Source: CAZJHD01 sp964545855 (GTDB taxonomy: Bacteria > Planctomycetota > UBA1135 > JACQFD01). From it: a stretch of 39,540 bases of DNA. Under the pieces are notes generated by a model. That model was given only the letters and a program-made list of their open reading frames with translations, searched no databases and had not been told where the DNA came from. Each line of letters starts with the position of its first letter. Position 1 is the first letter of the stretch. This document shows, one piece after another, positions 1-9,109 of this stretch. The stretch spans positions 1 through 39,540 of the forward strand of contig CAZJHD010000039.1 in the NCBI GenBank assembly GCA_964545855.1, read 5' to 3'. The translations under genes were made by a program, and so were the position numbers.

Positions 1-1005
1 GTCCTCGGCGCCGCCGGGCCGCTCGGCCGCGTGGGGCTCGTCCTCGACGCCGCCGCGTTCCGCGCCACGGCCCTCGCGGGCGCCCTCGACGGCGCGGCGC
101 TCGTGCCCGACGGCGGACCGCTCGACGAGCGGATCGACGTGCCCGACACCGGAGGCCTCGTGCGCGTGGGCGGCGTCCGCGCCGCCGCCGCCGCCGGCAT
201 GGACGCGTCGACGCGCGCCGCGATCCAGGCATCCCTCGTGGTCCTCCTCGGCCTCACCATCGCCGGCGGCGCCGCCCTCGGCACGCGCGCGGCGCGGCGC
301 GAGGTGGAGGCGGCCCGCGCGAAGTCGGAGTTCCTCGCCGGCGTCACCCACGAGCTGAAGACGCCGCTCTCGGCGATCCGCCTCTACGGCGAGATGCTCG
401 AGGAGGGCCGCGCCGCCGGGCCCGAGAAGCAGCGGAGCTACGCCGCGACGATCGCCCGCGAGGCGGAGCGCCTCACGGCGCTCGTCGACCGCGTGCTGCT
501 GCTCGCGCGCGGGGAGCGGGGAGCCGCCGTGCCGCGCGAGGAGACGCTCGCCGGCGACCTCGTCGAGTCGGCGTCGCGGACCTTCGCGCCGCTCGCGGAG
601 CGCGCCGGCTGCGCCCTCGAGGTCTCCGTCTCCGACGGCGACCTGCTCGTACGCGCCGACCCCGCGGGCGTGGTGCAGGCGGTGCTCGATCTCCTCGAGA
701 ACGCCGCGAAGCACGCCGCGAGCGGCCGGTGGATCGGCCTGTCGGGACGCCGCGACGGCGGCGCCTACCGCATCGAGGTGGTCGACCGGGGTCCCGGTCT
801 CGACGAGGCGGAGCGCGCGCGCGTCTTCGGGATGTTCGAGCGAGGGAGCGACGCCGCCGCGAGCGCGACGCCGGGGCTCGGGATCGGCCTCGCCCTCGCG
901 CGGCGGATCGTCGAGGCGAACGGCGGCCGCCTCTCGGCGGCGCCCCGCGGCGGCGGCGGCCTCGCCTTCGCGATCGAGCTCCCGCTGTCCGGAGACGCCG
1001 CGTGA
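1..1005 (+). CDS. Sensor histidine kinase, 5' end outside window
   Basis: Autophosphorylating sensor kinase of a two-component system, inner-membrane bound. The frame is open to base 1 with no in-frame stop, so the gene starts upstream; a GTG at 31 exists but is not convincing as the true start. Visible in order: the end of an extracytoplasmic sensor part, one membrane segment (about bases 220-290, Leu/Val/Ala rich), the dimerisation helix with H-box THELKTPLSAIRL (phospho-His codon 349-351), an N-box LENAAKHA, G1 DRGPGL, an F-box VFGMFERG and G2 GLGIGLALA. All catalytic ATPase motifs are intact. Its GTGA end overlaps the start of the response regulator, so the two are almost certainly co-translated partners. 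The signal sensed cannot be read because the sensor domain is mostly missing. Confidence 0.93.
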   Translation, partial: VLGAAGPLGRVGLVLDAAAFRATALAGALDGAALVPDGGPLDERIDVPDTGGLVRVGGVRAAAAAGMDASTRAAIQASLVVLLGLTIAGGAALGTRAARREVEAARAKSEFLAGVTHELKTPLSAIRLYGEMLEEGRAAGPEKQRSYAATIAREAERLTALVDRVLLLARGERGAAVPREETLAGDLVESASRTFAPLAERAGCALEVSVSDGDLLVRADPAGVVQAVLDLLENAAKHAASGRWIGLSGRRDGGAYRIEVVDRGPGLDEAERARVFGMFERGSDAAASATPGLGIGLALARRIVEANGGRLSAAPRGGGGLAFAIELPLSGDAA

Positions 1006-1706
1006 GCGCGCGCATCCTCGTCGTCGAGGACGACCCGGCGCTGCGCGACGGCGTGCGCGACGCGCTCGCGAGCGAGGGCTACCGCGTCGAGACGGCCGCC
1101 GACGGCGCCGCGGGTCTCGCGCGCCTCCTGGCGGAGCCCTTCGATCTCGCGATCCTCGACGTCGCGATGCCCCGCAAGAGCGGCTTCGACGTCTGCCGCG
1201 AGATCCGCGCGCGCGACCGCGCGCTTCCGATCCTCTTCCTCTCGGCGAAGGGCGAAGAGGTCGACCGCGTGCTCGGTCTCGAACTCGGCGCCGACGACTA
1301 CGTGACGAAGCCCTTCTCGCTGCGCGAGCTGCTGGCGCGCGTGAAGTCGGTCCTGCGGCGGTCGCAGCCGGCGCCGGCGGAACACGACGTCCCCACGACG
1401 CTGCGCATCGGCGACTGCGACGTGGACTTCGCCGCCTTCGTCGTGCGGCGCGGGAAGACGGAGACGCGCCTCGCGCCGAAGGAGGCCGCCATGTTGAGGC
1501 TGCTGGTCCTGCACGAGGGCTCCGTGGTGACGCGCAAGCGGTTCCTCGAGGAGGTCTGGGGCTCGGCGCTCTTCGTCGGCGCGCGCACCGTCGACACGCA
1601 CGTGGGGCGGCTGCGCGCCAAGCTCGAGCGCGACCCGGAGCACCCGCGTCATCTGCGGACGGCCCACGGCGTCGGCTACCGTCTCGTGCTCCGGAACGAC
1701 CCGTGA
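1002..1706 (+). CDS. OmpR/PhoB-family response regulator
   Basis: Cognate transcription factor of the upstream kinase, 234 residues, normal for the family. Receiver domain residues 4-120: acidic pair D10-D11, phospho-acceptor D53 (in LAILDVAMP), S81 and K103 (in DDYVTKPF). The C-terminal winged-helix (Trans_reg_C) spans about 130-232, with the recognition-helix region VDTHVGRLRAKLE and the terminal hairpin GVGYRL. The GTG start at 1002 is chosen because it gives the receiver its exact N-terminus and overlaps the kinase stop by four bases. Its own stop overlaps the GTG of the next gene in the same way (1703-1706). This links the regulator translationally to the PSCyt/PSD1 gene, which is therefore a likely target or effector. 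That role is inferred from position. Confidence 0.95.
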   Translation: MSARILVVEDDPALRDGVRDALASEGYRVETAADGAAGLARLLAEPFDLAILDVAMPRKSGFDVCREIRARDRALPILFLSAKGEEVDRVLGLELGADDYVTKPFSLRELLARVKSVLRRSQPAPAEHDVPTTLRIGDCDVDFAAFVVRRGKTETRLAPKEAAMLRLLVLHEGSVVTRKRFLEEVWGSALFVGARTVDTHVGRLRAKLERDPEHPRHLRTAHGVGYRLVLRNDP

Positions 1707-4699
1707 CGCCGCTGCGCCGCTCGCTCCTCCTCGCGGCCCTCGTGTCCGCCGCGGCCGCCGTCCTCGCGCCGGCGCGGCTCGCCGAGATCGACTTCGCGCG
1801 CGACGTGCAGCCGCTCCTCGCGCGGCGGTGCGTCGAGTGCCACTCGGGCGACGATCCCGACGGCGGGCTGCGTCTCGACTCCTGGGAGGGCGCCCTCGCC
1901 GGCGCGCGCCACGGCGGGAAGCCGGTGATCGTGCCCGGCGACGCGGCGGCGAGCCTCCTCGTGCGGCTCGTCGAGAGCGCCGACGAGGACGCACGCATGC
2001 CCTCCGGCGGCGACTCGCTGCCGGCGAGCGAGATCGCGATCCTGCGCGCCTGGATCGACGGCGGCGCGCGGGGCCCCGTGGGATCGGAAGACGCTCCCGC
2101 GGCACGCCACTGGGCCTGGACGGCGCCCGTCCGCCCGGAGCCTCCCGCGGTGTCCGATCCCTCGTGGTGCAGGTCGCCGATCGACCGCTTCGTGCGCGCG
2201 CGGCTCGACGCCGAGGGTCTCGCGCCCTCGCCGGAGGCCGATCGCGCCACGTGGCTGCGGCGCGCGGCCCTCGCCCTGACGGGGATCCCGCCGACCCTCG
2301 CGGAGCTCGACGCGTTCCTCGCCGACGGTGCCCCCGACGCCTTCGAGCGCGCCGTCGACGGCCTCCTCGCGTCGCCGCGCTACGGCGAGCGGATGGCGCG
2401 GCCCTGGCTCGACCTCGCGCGCTTCGCCGACACGAACGGCTACGAGAAGGACGCTCGGCGGAGCCACTGGCCCTGGCGCGACGGGCTCATCGCCGCGTGG
2501 AACGACGACCAGCCCTTCGACCGCTTCACGATCGAGCAGCTCGCCGGCGATCTCCTCCCGGGCGCCACCCTCGCGCAGCGCGTCGCGACGGGCTTCCACC
2601 GGAACACGATGGTGAACCAGGAGGGCGGCGTCGATCCGGAGGAGTTCCGCGTGGCCGCCGTCGTCGACCGCGTGAACACGACGGCGACGGTCTGGCTCGG
2701 CAGCACGCTCGCCTGCGCGCAGTGCCACGACCACAAGTACGACGCGTTCTCGCAGGAGGAGTACTACCGGCTCTTCGCCTTCTTCGACTCGACGGCCGAC
2801 TCCGGCAGCTCGACGGCGCCGGAGCTGCGCGTGCCGTCGCCCGAGCAGGCCCGCGCCCTCGACGCCGCCGACGCGCACGTGCGCGCGCAGGAGCAGGCGC
2901 TCGCCGCGCCCGACGCCGCGCTCGACGCCGCGCAGCGCGCCTGGGTGGAGACGGAGCGAGCGCGGCCGCCGCGCGAGGAGGCGATCGTGCTGTCGGACTG
3001 GGAGACCGTCGGCCCCTTCCGCGCGCCCACGGCGCACGAGGCGCTCGTGACGGCCTTCGCGCCGGAGATGGAGGCGCTGTCGGGCGGTCCCGTCGCGCGC
3101 GAGTACGCGAACGGGGCGCTGCGGTGGGAAGCGCGTCCCGACTGGACCGACGGCGTGGTCCACGCGCTCCGCGGCGAGTCGTCGGCCTTCTACCTGCTGC
3201 GCACGGTCCGAAGCGCCGAGCCGCGCCGGATCCGCATCGCTCTCGGGAGCGACGACTCCGTGCGCCTCTGGATCGGCGCCACGCTCGTGCACTCGAACGA
3301 GACGGCGCGCCCCGCCGCGCCGGGACAGGACGTGGTGGAGGCCGACCTCCCGGCGGGCGAGAGCCGCCTGCTGCTGAAGGTCGTGAACGGCGGCGGGCCC
3401 GCGGGATTCTGCTTCGAGACCGACGGGCGCGACCCGCGCGCTCCGTCGCCGGAGCTGCGGGCGATCCTGCAGCGTCCGGAGCAGGAGCGGAGCGCCGAGG
3501 AGTCGGCCGCCCTGCGCGAGCACTACGGCCGCCTCGTGTCGGAGCGGGGCCGCGCGATGCACGAGGCCCTCGCGCGCGCGCGCGACGCGCGCGAGGAGAT
3601 CGCGCGCGCGATCCCGACGACGCTCGTGCTCGAAGAGCTCCCCGAGCCGCGGGAGACGCACGTGCTGATCCGCGGGAGCTTCCTGAACCGCGGCGCGCGG
3701 GTGGCGCCCGGCACGCCGGCGGTGCTCCATCCCTTCCCGGAGGACGCGCCGCGCAACCGGCTCGGTCTCGCGCGCTGGCTCGTCGATCCGCGCAATCCCC
3801 TCACGGCGCGCGTCGAGGCGAACCGGCTCTGGGCGGCGCTCTTCGGCGAAGGGCTCGTGCGCACTCCCGACGACTTCGGCACGCGCGGCGACCGGCCGAG
3901 CCATCCGGGTCTGCTCGACTGGCTCGCGACGGAGCTGGTCGCCCGCGGCTGGAAGCGCAAGGCGATCGTCCGCGAGATCGTCCTCTCGGCGACGTTCCGA
4001 CAGGCGTCGGACCTCTCGGCGGCGCTGCGCGAGCGCGACCCGGAGAACCGGCTCCTCGCGCGCGGCCCGCGGCGGCGTCTCGACGCGGAGACGCTGCGCG
4101 ACGCGGCGCTCGCCGTCGCGAACCTGCTGCAGGAGCGGATCGGCGGGCCGAGCGTCTTCCCGCCGCAGCCGGAGGGAACGTGGAACGTCGTCTACAACGG
4201 CGACCGCTGGCGCGAGAGCGCGGGCGCCGCGCGGCATCGCCGCGGGATCTACACGTTCCAGCGGCGCACGGCGCCCTATCCGACCTTCGCGCTCTTCGAC
4301 GCACCGAGCCGCGAGCTCTCCTGTCCGAGACGCGCCGACTCGAACACACCGCTCCAGGCGCTCGCGCTGCTGAACGACCCCGTCTTCGTGGAGGCGGCGG
4401 GCGGTCTCGCGCGCCGGATGCTCGGCGCCGCCGGCGAGGACCGCGCGCGCGTCGCCCACGGGTTCCGGCTCTGCACGGCGCGCGTGCCGTCGGAGCAGGA
4501 GACGGCGGTGCTGCTCCGCCTCCTCGACGCGCAGCGCGCGCGCTACGGCGGCGACGACGCAGCGGCGCGCGCCCTCGCGGCGGTCGCCGGCGACGGAGAC
4601 GGCGAGGGCGGCGGCGCGCTCACGGCCGCCGAGATCGCCGCCTGGACCGTCGTGGCGAACGTGCTCCTCAACCTCGACGAGACGATCACCGGGAGCTGA
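1703..4699 (+). CDS. PSCyt1-PSCyt2(DUF1549)-PSD1(DUF1553) exported protein
   Basis: Large exported protein (998 aa) of the planctomycete-type cytochrome family; its function is not established experimentally. An N-terminal signal peptide (residues 1-28, RRSLLLAALVSAAAAVLA) is followed by PSCyt1 with a c-type haem motif CVECH (C43, C46, H47). PSCyt2/DUF1549 spans about 150-370 and contains a second motif CAQCHDHKYD (C338, C341, H342), which is characteristic of the family. A middle beta-rich segment (about 430-580) with GSDDSVRLWIG resembles a PA14/jelly-roll carbohydrate-binding module. PSD1/DUF1553 fills 650-990, including NPLTARVEANRLWAALFGEG and the late SNTPLQALALLNDP motif. It overlaps the response regulator by four bases, and the DUF1501 gene follows two bases after its stop, the standard partner order in Planctomycetota. 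Redox or polysaccharide-related activity is a guess from domain content. Confidence 0.93.
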   Translation: MTPLRRSLLLAALVSAAAAVLAPARLAEIDFARDVQPLLARRCVECHSGDDPDGGLRLDSWEGALAGARHGGKPVIVPGDAAASLLVRLVESADEDARMPSGGDSLPASEIAILRAWIDGGARGPVGSEDAPAARHWAWTAPVRPEPPAVSDPSWCRSPIDRFVRARLDAEGLAPSPEADRATWLRRAALALTGIPPTLAELDAFLADGAPDAFERAVDGLLASPRYGERMARPWLDLARFADTNGYEKDARRSHWPWRDGLIAAWNDDQPFDRFTIEQLAGDLLPGATLAQRVATGFHRNTMVNQEGGVDPEEFRVAAVVDRVNTTATVWLGSTLACAQCHDHKYDAFSQEEYYRLFAFFDSTADSGSSTAPELRVPSPEQARALDAADAHVRAQEQALAAPDAALDAAQRAWVETERARPPREEAIVLSDWETVGPFRAPTAHEALVTAFAPEMEALSGGPVAREYANGALRWEARPDWTDGVVHALRGESSAFYLLRTVRSAEPRRIRIALGSDDSVRLWIGATLVHSNETARPAAPGQDVVEADLPAGESRLLLKVVNGGGPAGFCFETDGRDPRAPSPELRAILQRPEQERSAEESAALREHYGRLVSERGRAMHEALARARDAREEIARAIPTTLVLEELPEPRETHVLIRGSFLNRGARVAPGTPAVLHPFPEDAPRNRLGLARWLVDPRNPLTARVEANRLWAALFGEGLVRTPDDFGTRGDRPSHPGLLDWLATELVARGWKRKAIVREIVLSATFRQASDLSAALRERDPENRLLARGPRRRLDAETLRDAALAVANLLQERIGGPSVFPPQPEGTWNVVYNGDRWRESAGAARHRRGIYTFQRRTAPYPTFALFDAPSRELSCPRRADSNTPLQALALLNDPVFVEAAGGLARRMLGAAGEDRARVAHGFRLCTARVPSEQETAVLLRLLDAQRARYGGDDAAARALAAVAGDGDGEGGGALTAAEIAAWTVVANVLLNLDETITGS

Positions 4700-4701
4700 C
4701 G

Positions 4702-6204
4702 GTGGAGCCTCCGCACGACGACCTCGAGCGCCTCCGCGCGACGACGCGGCGGTGGTTCCTGCGCGACTGCGCGCTCGGCCTGGGCTCGACGGCCCTCGCG
4801 GCGCTGCTGGCCCGCGAGGGGCTCGGCGCCGTCGCCCGCTACAGGCACGCCCTCGGTCGGCCCCAGGGCGGAGCGCCGGTCGCGCCGCCGAATCCGCTCG
4901 CTCCGAAGGCGCCGCCGCTCCCGGCGAAGGCGAAGCGGATCGTCTACCTCCACATGGCGGGCTCGCCGTCGCAGCTCGATCTCTTCGATCCGAAGCCGAA
5001 GCTCCTCCAGTGGAACGGCCGCGAGGCGCCGCCTGATCTCGTCGCGAAGGAGCGCTTCGCCTTCATCAAGGGGGTGCCGAAGCTCCTCGGCTCGCCCTAC
5101 CGCTTCGCGCAGCACGGGAAGTCGGGGCAGGTGATCTCGGAGCTGCTGCCGAGGCTCGCCGGCATCGCCGACGACGTGACGATCGTGCGCTCCATGGTGA
5201 CGGAGCAGTTCAACCACGCGCCGGCGCAGATCCTCCTCAGCACCGGCCACGAGCGGATCGGCCGGCCGAGCATGGGGTCGTGGCTCACCTACGGACTCGG
5301 CACGGAGAACCAGGACCTGCCCGGCTTCGTCGTGCTGCTCTCGGGGCAGTTCGCGCCCGACGCCGGCGCCGCCGTCTGGAGCAGCGGGTTCCTGCCGACG
5401 GTCCACCAGGGCGTGCGCTTCCGGTCGCAGGGAGACCCGGTGCTCTTCCTCTCGGACCCGCCCGGCATGTCGGCCGAGGATCGCCGCCGCAGCCTCGACG
5501 CCGTCGTCGAGCTCGACCGCCTGCGCCTCGAGGCGACGGGCGACCCGGAGATCGCCACGCGCATCGCGCAGTACGAGATGGCCTACCGGATGCAGACGAG
5601 CGTGCCGGAGCTGCTGGCGATCGACGCCGAGCCGGAGTCGGTGCGCGCCGCCTACGGCGTCGAGCCGGGGAAGCCCTCCTTCGCGGCGAACTGCCTGCTG
5701 GCGCGGCGGCTGCTGGAGCGCGGCGTGCGCTTCGTGCAGCTCTACCACTGGGGCTGGGACAGCCACGGGACCTCGCCGGGCGACGACCTCGTGACGTCGC
5801 TCCCGCAGCGCTGCCGCGAAACCGATGCGCCGGTCGCCGCCCTCGTGCGCGACCTCGACGAGCGCGGCCTCCTCGACGACACGATCGTCGTCTGGAGCGG
5901 CGAGTTCGGGCGCACGCCGATGAACGAGGAGCGCAACGGCTCGAAGTTCCTCGGCCGCGATCACCACCCGCACGCGTTCACGCTCTGGGTCGCCGGCGGC
6001 GGCTTCCGCCGCGGCCACGCCGTCGGCGAGACGGACGAGCTCGGCTACCACGTCGTGTCGAAGAAGATCGGCGTGCACGACCTGCACGCGACGCTGCTCC
6101 ATCTCATGGGCTTCGACCACGAGAAGCTCGTGTACCGGTCGCAGGGGCGCGACTTCCGCCTGACGGACGTGTCGGGCGAGGTGGTGCGCGAGCTGCTGGC
6201 ATAG
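4702..6204 (+). CDS. DUF1501 (sulfatase-like fold) Tat-exported protein
   Basis: A 500-residue member of DUF1501, distantly related to alkaline phosphatase/sulfatase folds. The GTG at 4702 is preferred: it lies two bases after the PSD1 stop and behind GGGAG. The N-terminus carries a twin-arginine signal (TTRRWFLRDCALGLGS, Arg16-Arg17), implying folded export through Tat. Family motifs are visible: HMAGSPSQLDLFDPKP near residue 85, MVTEQFNHAP, GWDSHG near 353, VVWSGEFGRTPMNEE near 395 and GRDHHPHAFTLWVAGGG near 415, with the His/Asp residues expected of a metal site. The pairing with a PSD1 protein is typical of Planctomycetota. The rare part here is the two-component system fused in front of the pair. 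The substrate is unknown. Confidence 0.92.
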   Translation: MEPPHDDLERLRATTRRWFLRDCALGLGSTALAALLAREGLGAVARYRHALGRPQGGAPVAPPNPLAPKAPPLPAKAKRIVYLHMAGSPSQLDLFDPKPKLLQWNGREAPPDLVAKERFAFIKGVPKLLGSPYRFAQHGKSGQVISELLPRLAGIADDVTIVRSMVTEQFNHAPAQILLSTGHERIGRPSMGSWLTYGLGTENQDLPGFVVLLSGQFAPDAGAAVWSSGFLPTVHQGVRFRSQGDPVLFLSDPPGMSAEDRRRSLDAVVELDRLRLEATGDPEIATRIAQYEMAYRMQTSVPELLAIDAEPESVRAAYGVEPGKPSFAANCLLARRLLERGVRFVQLYHWGWDSHGTSPGDDLVTSLPQRCRETDAPVAALVRDLDERGLLDDTIVVWSGEFGRTPMNEERNGSKFLGRDHHPHAFTLWVAGGGFRRGHAVGETDELGYHVVSKKIGVHDLHATLLHLMGFDHEKLVYRSQGRDFRLTDVSGEVVRELLA

Positions 6205-6317
6205 CGCGCGGGGCGCGGAGCGGCCGTCACATTTCGTTCACAGGGATGTGTCCCTCTCGTGGCGTGCGTCGCCGCAGGGGATCGGTCGAATGGACGTCCT
6301 CGACAGGAGTCCACGTC

Positions 6318-8996
6318 ATGCTCTCGATCCTCGCGTCCACTCTCCTTCTCCTCCCCGTCCTCCAGGAAACACCCGCGCCGCGGCCGGCCGCGGCGGAGAC
6401 GCTCCTCCAGCGCGCGCGCATCGCCGAGGAGCTCGGCGACTTCGCGAGCGCCGAGACGCTCCTGCGCTCGGCGACGGCGGACCCCGATCCCGGCCTCGTC
6501 GCCGCGGCGACGAAGCAGCTCGCGGCGCTGCTCGTGCGACTCGGCCGCACCCAGGATCCGGCCGACCGGAACGCGGGGGCGCGGGGGCGCGTCGCCGCGG
6601 CGCCGAAGGACGACGACGCAGCGCTCTCGCCCCTCGAGCGGCGCGTGCAGAGCGCGATCGGCCGCATCCGCGCGGAGGACGGCCAGAAGGAGCTCCAATG
6701 GATCGGCGAGGCGGCGCTCCCCTACTTGCAGAAGCGCATCGTCGGGTCGGCCCTCGCGCCGGACATTCGCGACCTGCTGGTCGAATCCGCCGCGAAGATC
6801 GGAGGAGCCGGCGCCCTTTCGATCCTGGAGGCCCTGCAGGCCTCCGACGACGATCTCCTGCGGCGGCGCGCCCTGGAGGTGTTCCGTCGCCACGCAGACC
6901 GACTGCCGGCCGCCGAGCGCGCGCCGCTCTTCGTCCGGTTCCTCGGCGACCGCGATGCCGGCGTGCGCGCGCAAGCGATCCAAGCCCTGCAGGGCGATCC
7001 CGACGCGCTCGCTCCGCGGCTCGAGGGACTCGCGGGGGATCCCAGGTCCGAGGTGCGCTTCGCGATCGTGCGCTCGGCGGCGGACGTCTCCGCCTCCGTC
7101 GCCGCGATGCTCGAGCGCGACACCTCGCCCGACGTGCGCAGCGCGATCGCGGACCGGATCCGCTCGGGGCAATCCTGGCCCGACGGACCCGGCACCATCG
7201 TCCGGCTGCTCGGCGACGGGAACCGGGACGTGAAGCTGAACGCTCTCAACGCGCTGGAGCGGATCTCCATCCCGGCGGAGGCGGTCGACCTGCTCGACCA
7301 GAACTTCCGGCGCCTCGCGACCGATCCCGACCCCTGGGTGCGGCGCCGCGCCTGCACTCTCCTGAACGTCCTGGTCTCCACCGGAGGGAGCCGGCTCGCG
7401 TCTCTCTACTTCCCCATCCTCCTCGCGCTCTGCGAGGACGGCGACGCCTCCGTCCGGGAGTCGGCGCTGTCGACTCTGCAGCAGTATCGCAACACGCCGT
7501 TCCCCCCGGAGCTCACGGCGACCGCCATGGCGCTCGTGGCCAAGGCGATTCGCACCGAGGGGCTCGAAGTGCGCAGTCCCCAGTCGAGTGCCGTGAGTCT
7601 GCTCCGCTTCTTCGTGGAGCGCGTCGTTCCCGCGACGGGACGCGACCAGCTCGGCGAGATGGTGCGTCTGCTGGAGCAGGCGCCGGAGATCGCGCCCAAC
7701 TTCGGATCGACGCTTCTGCGGCACGCCAAGGCCGAGGACGCGGGACTCCTGCTCGATCTCTGGGCGCGCTCGAGCGACGACGGCGTGCGCACGGTCGTCG
7801 CCGAGGTGCTCGCGAGGCTCGGGAGCGCGATCCCGGCTCAACGCGTGGAGGAGATCGCGCGCGAGCTGCGCAAGGCGCTCGTGCCGGAGTCTCCGGCGCA
7901 ACTGCGCACGAACGCGCTCCGCGCCGCCACCGGGCTCGGCATCGCGCTCACCGACGCGCAGATCGAAGCGGGCTTCGGTCCGCTCCGAGAGAGGGACTGG
8001 ACGCAGATCGTCGACGACGCCACGGCGCTCGCCGAGCGATCACCCGATGCGGCGCTCGGTATCCTCCGCTTCGTCCTTCGCGCCGATTCGAATCGCAGTG
8101 GAGACGCTCTCGAAGCCTACCGGCATGCCGTGATGGCGCTCCCCGGAGTGCGTCGGCCGGAGGCCCTCGCGCTGTTGTGCGACACCGCCCTCTGGTCGCG
8201 GGATACCACGAGCGGTTTGCTCAAGGCCACCAACTCCGAAGCGGCCGACGGGCTCCGGCTCTACCCGCCAGCCGAGGTCGTGGCGGTCCTTCGCGAGCGC
8301 GCCGGAGCGGCGTCCGTGGGCCAGAAGAAGTCCCTCGCGATCGCTCTGGCGAAGGTCGGCGGGCCCGAGGCGATCCGGCTCGCGTCGGAGGTTCTCCTCA
8401 CGGACGCGGACGAGTTGGTGCGCTGGCAGGCCACTCTCTCCCTGATCGAGCTCAACGCCCTCGACGGCGGCACGGCCGCGCGCGTCGTCGCTGCGAGCCA
8501 GGACTCCGCCCAGGGCATGCGCCTGGCCACGATCCAGTACCTGCGGAAGTGGAACGTGCCCGAGGCGGCCCCCCACGTGCGACGCTTCCTCGACGACCCG
8601 GACCCGTTCGTCCGAGAGGCGGCGGTCTCGGCGCTCGGCAGCCTCCTCTCGCAGGACGCCGTGCCCGATCTCGTGGCGCGCCTCAGGGACGGGAACAAGG
8701 AGGTGCAGGACGCCGCGAAGGAGGCCCTCGAGAGGATTCGCTTCTACGTCGAGGAGAAGCAGCGCTGGGACGACTGGCGGGCGGGGCGCGGCCTCGATCC
8801 CGGCGCCGGGATCCGCTCGCTCCTGGAGGCCGTCGACGACGCGAAGAGCGACGTGGCGCTCGTCGCCATCGAGTCCCTCGGGACGATGAAGGCGAAGGAA
8901 GCGCTCCCGCGCCTCGTGGAGCTGCTGCGCGGCGACCTCTCGGCCGAGAAGCGCGCTGCCATCCAGAGGGCGATCGCGCGGATCAACGCGGAGTGA
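6318..8996 (+). CDS. Exported HEAT-repeat protein
   Basis: A protein of 892 residues that begins with a signal peptide (MLSILASTLLLLPVL) after AGGAG at 6305-6309, which fixes the start. After a short helical region (TPR-like, residues 28-75) and a low-complexity linker, the chain is an almost continuous series of roughly 30-residue helical hairpins of HEAT type, recognised by recurring patterns such as DPDPWVRRRACTLL, DGDASVRESALSTL, DPDPFVREAAVSALGSL and DGNKEVQDAAKEALERI. No catalytic residues are seen. Such alpha-solenoids are scaffolds for protein-protein contacts, here in the periplasm. It follows the PSD1/DUF1501 pair after 113 bases with its own ribosome site, so co-transcription is possible but not shown. 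It ends just before the 93-bp palindrome. Confidence 0.88.
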   Translation: MLSILASTLLLLPVLQETPAPRPAAAETLLQRARIAEELGDFASAETLLRSATADPDPGLVAAATKQLAALLVRLGRTQDPADRNAGARGRVAAAPKDDDAALSPLERRVQSAIGRIRAEDGQKELQWIGEAALPYLQKRIVGSALAPDIRDLLVESAAKIGGAGALSILEALQASDDDLLRRRALEVFRRHADRLPAAERAPLFVRFLGDRDAGVRAQAIQALQGDPDALAPRLEGLAGDPRSEVRFAIVRSAADVSASVAAMLERDTSPDVRSAIADRIRSGQSWPDGPGTIVRLLGDGNRDVKLNALNALERISIPAEAVDLLDQNFRRLATDPDPWVRRRACTLLNVLVSTGGSRLASLYFPILLALCEDGDASVRESALSTLQQYRNTPFPPELTATAMALVAKAIRTEGLEVRSPQSSAVSLLRFFVERVVPATGRDQLGEMVRLLEQAPEIAPNFGSTLLRHAKAEDAGLLLDLWARSSDDGVRTVVAEVLARLGSAIPAQRVEEIARELRKALVPESPAQLRTNALRAATGLGIALTDAQIEAGFGPLRERDWTQIVDDATALAERSPDAALGILRFVLRADSNRSGDALEAYRHAVMALPGVRRPEALALLCDTALWSRDTTSGLLKATNSEAADGLRLYPPAEVVAVLRERAGAASVGQKKSLAIALAKVGGPEAIRLASEVLLTDADELVRWQATLSLIELNALDGGTAARVVAASQDSAQGMRLATIQYLRKWNVPEAAPHVRRFLDDPDPFVREAAVSALGSLLSQDAVPDLVARLRDGNKEVQDAAKEALERIRFYVEEKQRWDDWRAGRGLDPGAGIRSLLEAVDDAKSDVALVAIESLGTMKAKEALPRLVELLRGDLSAEKRAAIQRAIARINAE

Positions 8997-9013
8997 CGCG
9001 CGCGGGCGCCGCA

Positions 9014-9106
9014 CCCGGGAATGGGGTCAGACCCTTTTTCTCCGTCTCGCTCGCGCGCGTGGCGCGCGAGCGAGACGGAGAAAAAGGGTCTGACCCCATT
9101 CCCGGG
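9014..9106. repeat. 93-bp perfect inverted repeat (45-bp arms, 3-base loop)
   Basis: Bases 9014-9058 and 9062-9106 are exact reverse complements, separated only by GTG at 9059-9061; I checked every pair. The outer ends are CCCGGG. Inside each arm lies GGGGTCAGACCC, itself a near-palindrome with one central unpaired base, then a T5 run and a purine/pyrimidine-biased stretch. It sits between two convergent genes, 17 bases after one stop and 3 bases before the other, so any transcript from either side would form a 45-bp hairpin and could act as a two-way terminator. From memory, GGGTCTGACCC-type cores occur in dispersed REP-like/MITE elements linked to Y1 (RAYT) transposases in many bacteria. 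No transposase is in this window. Confidence 0.95.
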
Positions 9107-9109
9107 ACC

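Noticed and set aside
1676..4459. Very long open frames antisense to real genes (also at 26948-31291 and 31183-34464 on the minus strand)
   Set aside because: They are Arg/Ala/Glu-rich shadows produced by high GC content; the opposite strand holds clear protein families.
6226..6262. ECF41-like promoter (GTCACA or TTCACA with a downstream CGTG) before the HEAT-repeat gene
   Set aside because: The spacing and boxes fit the known consensus only loosely, and no matching sigma factor is in the window.
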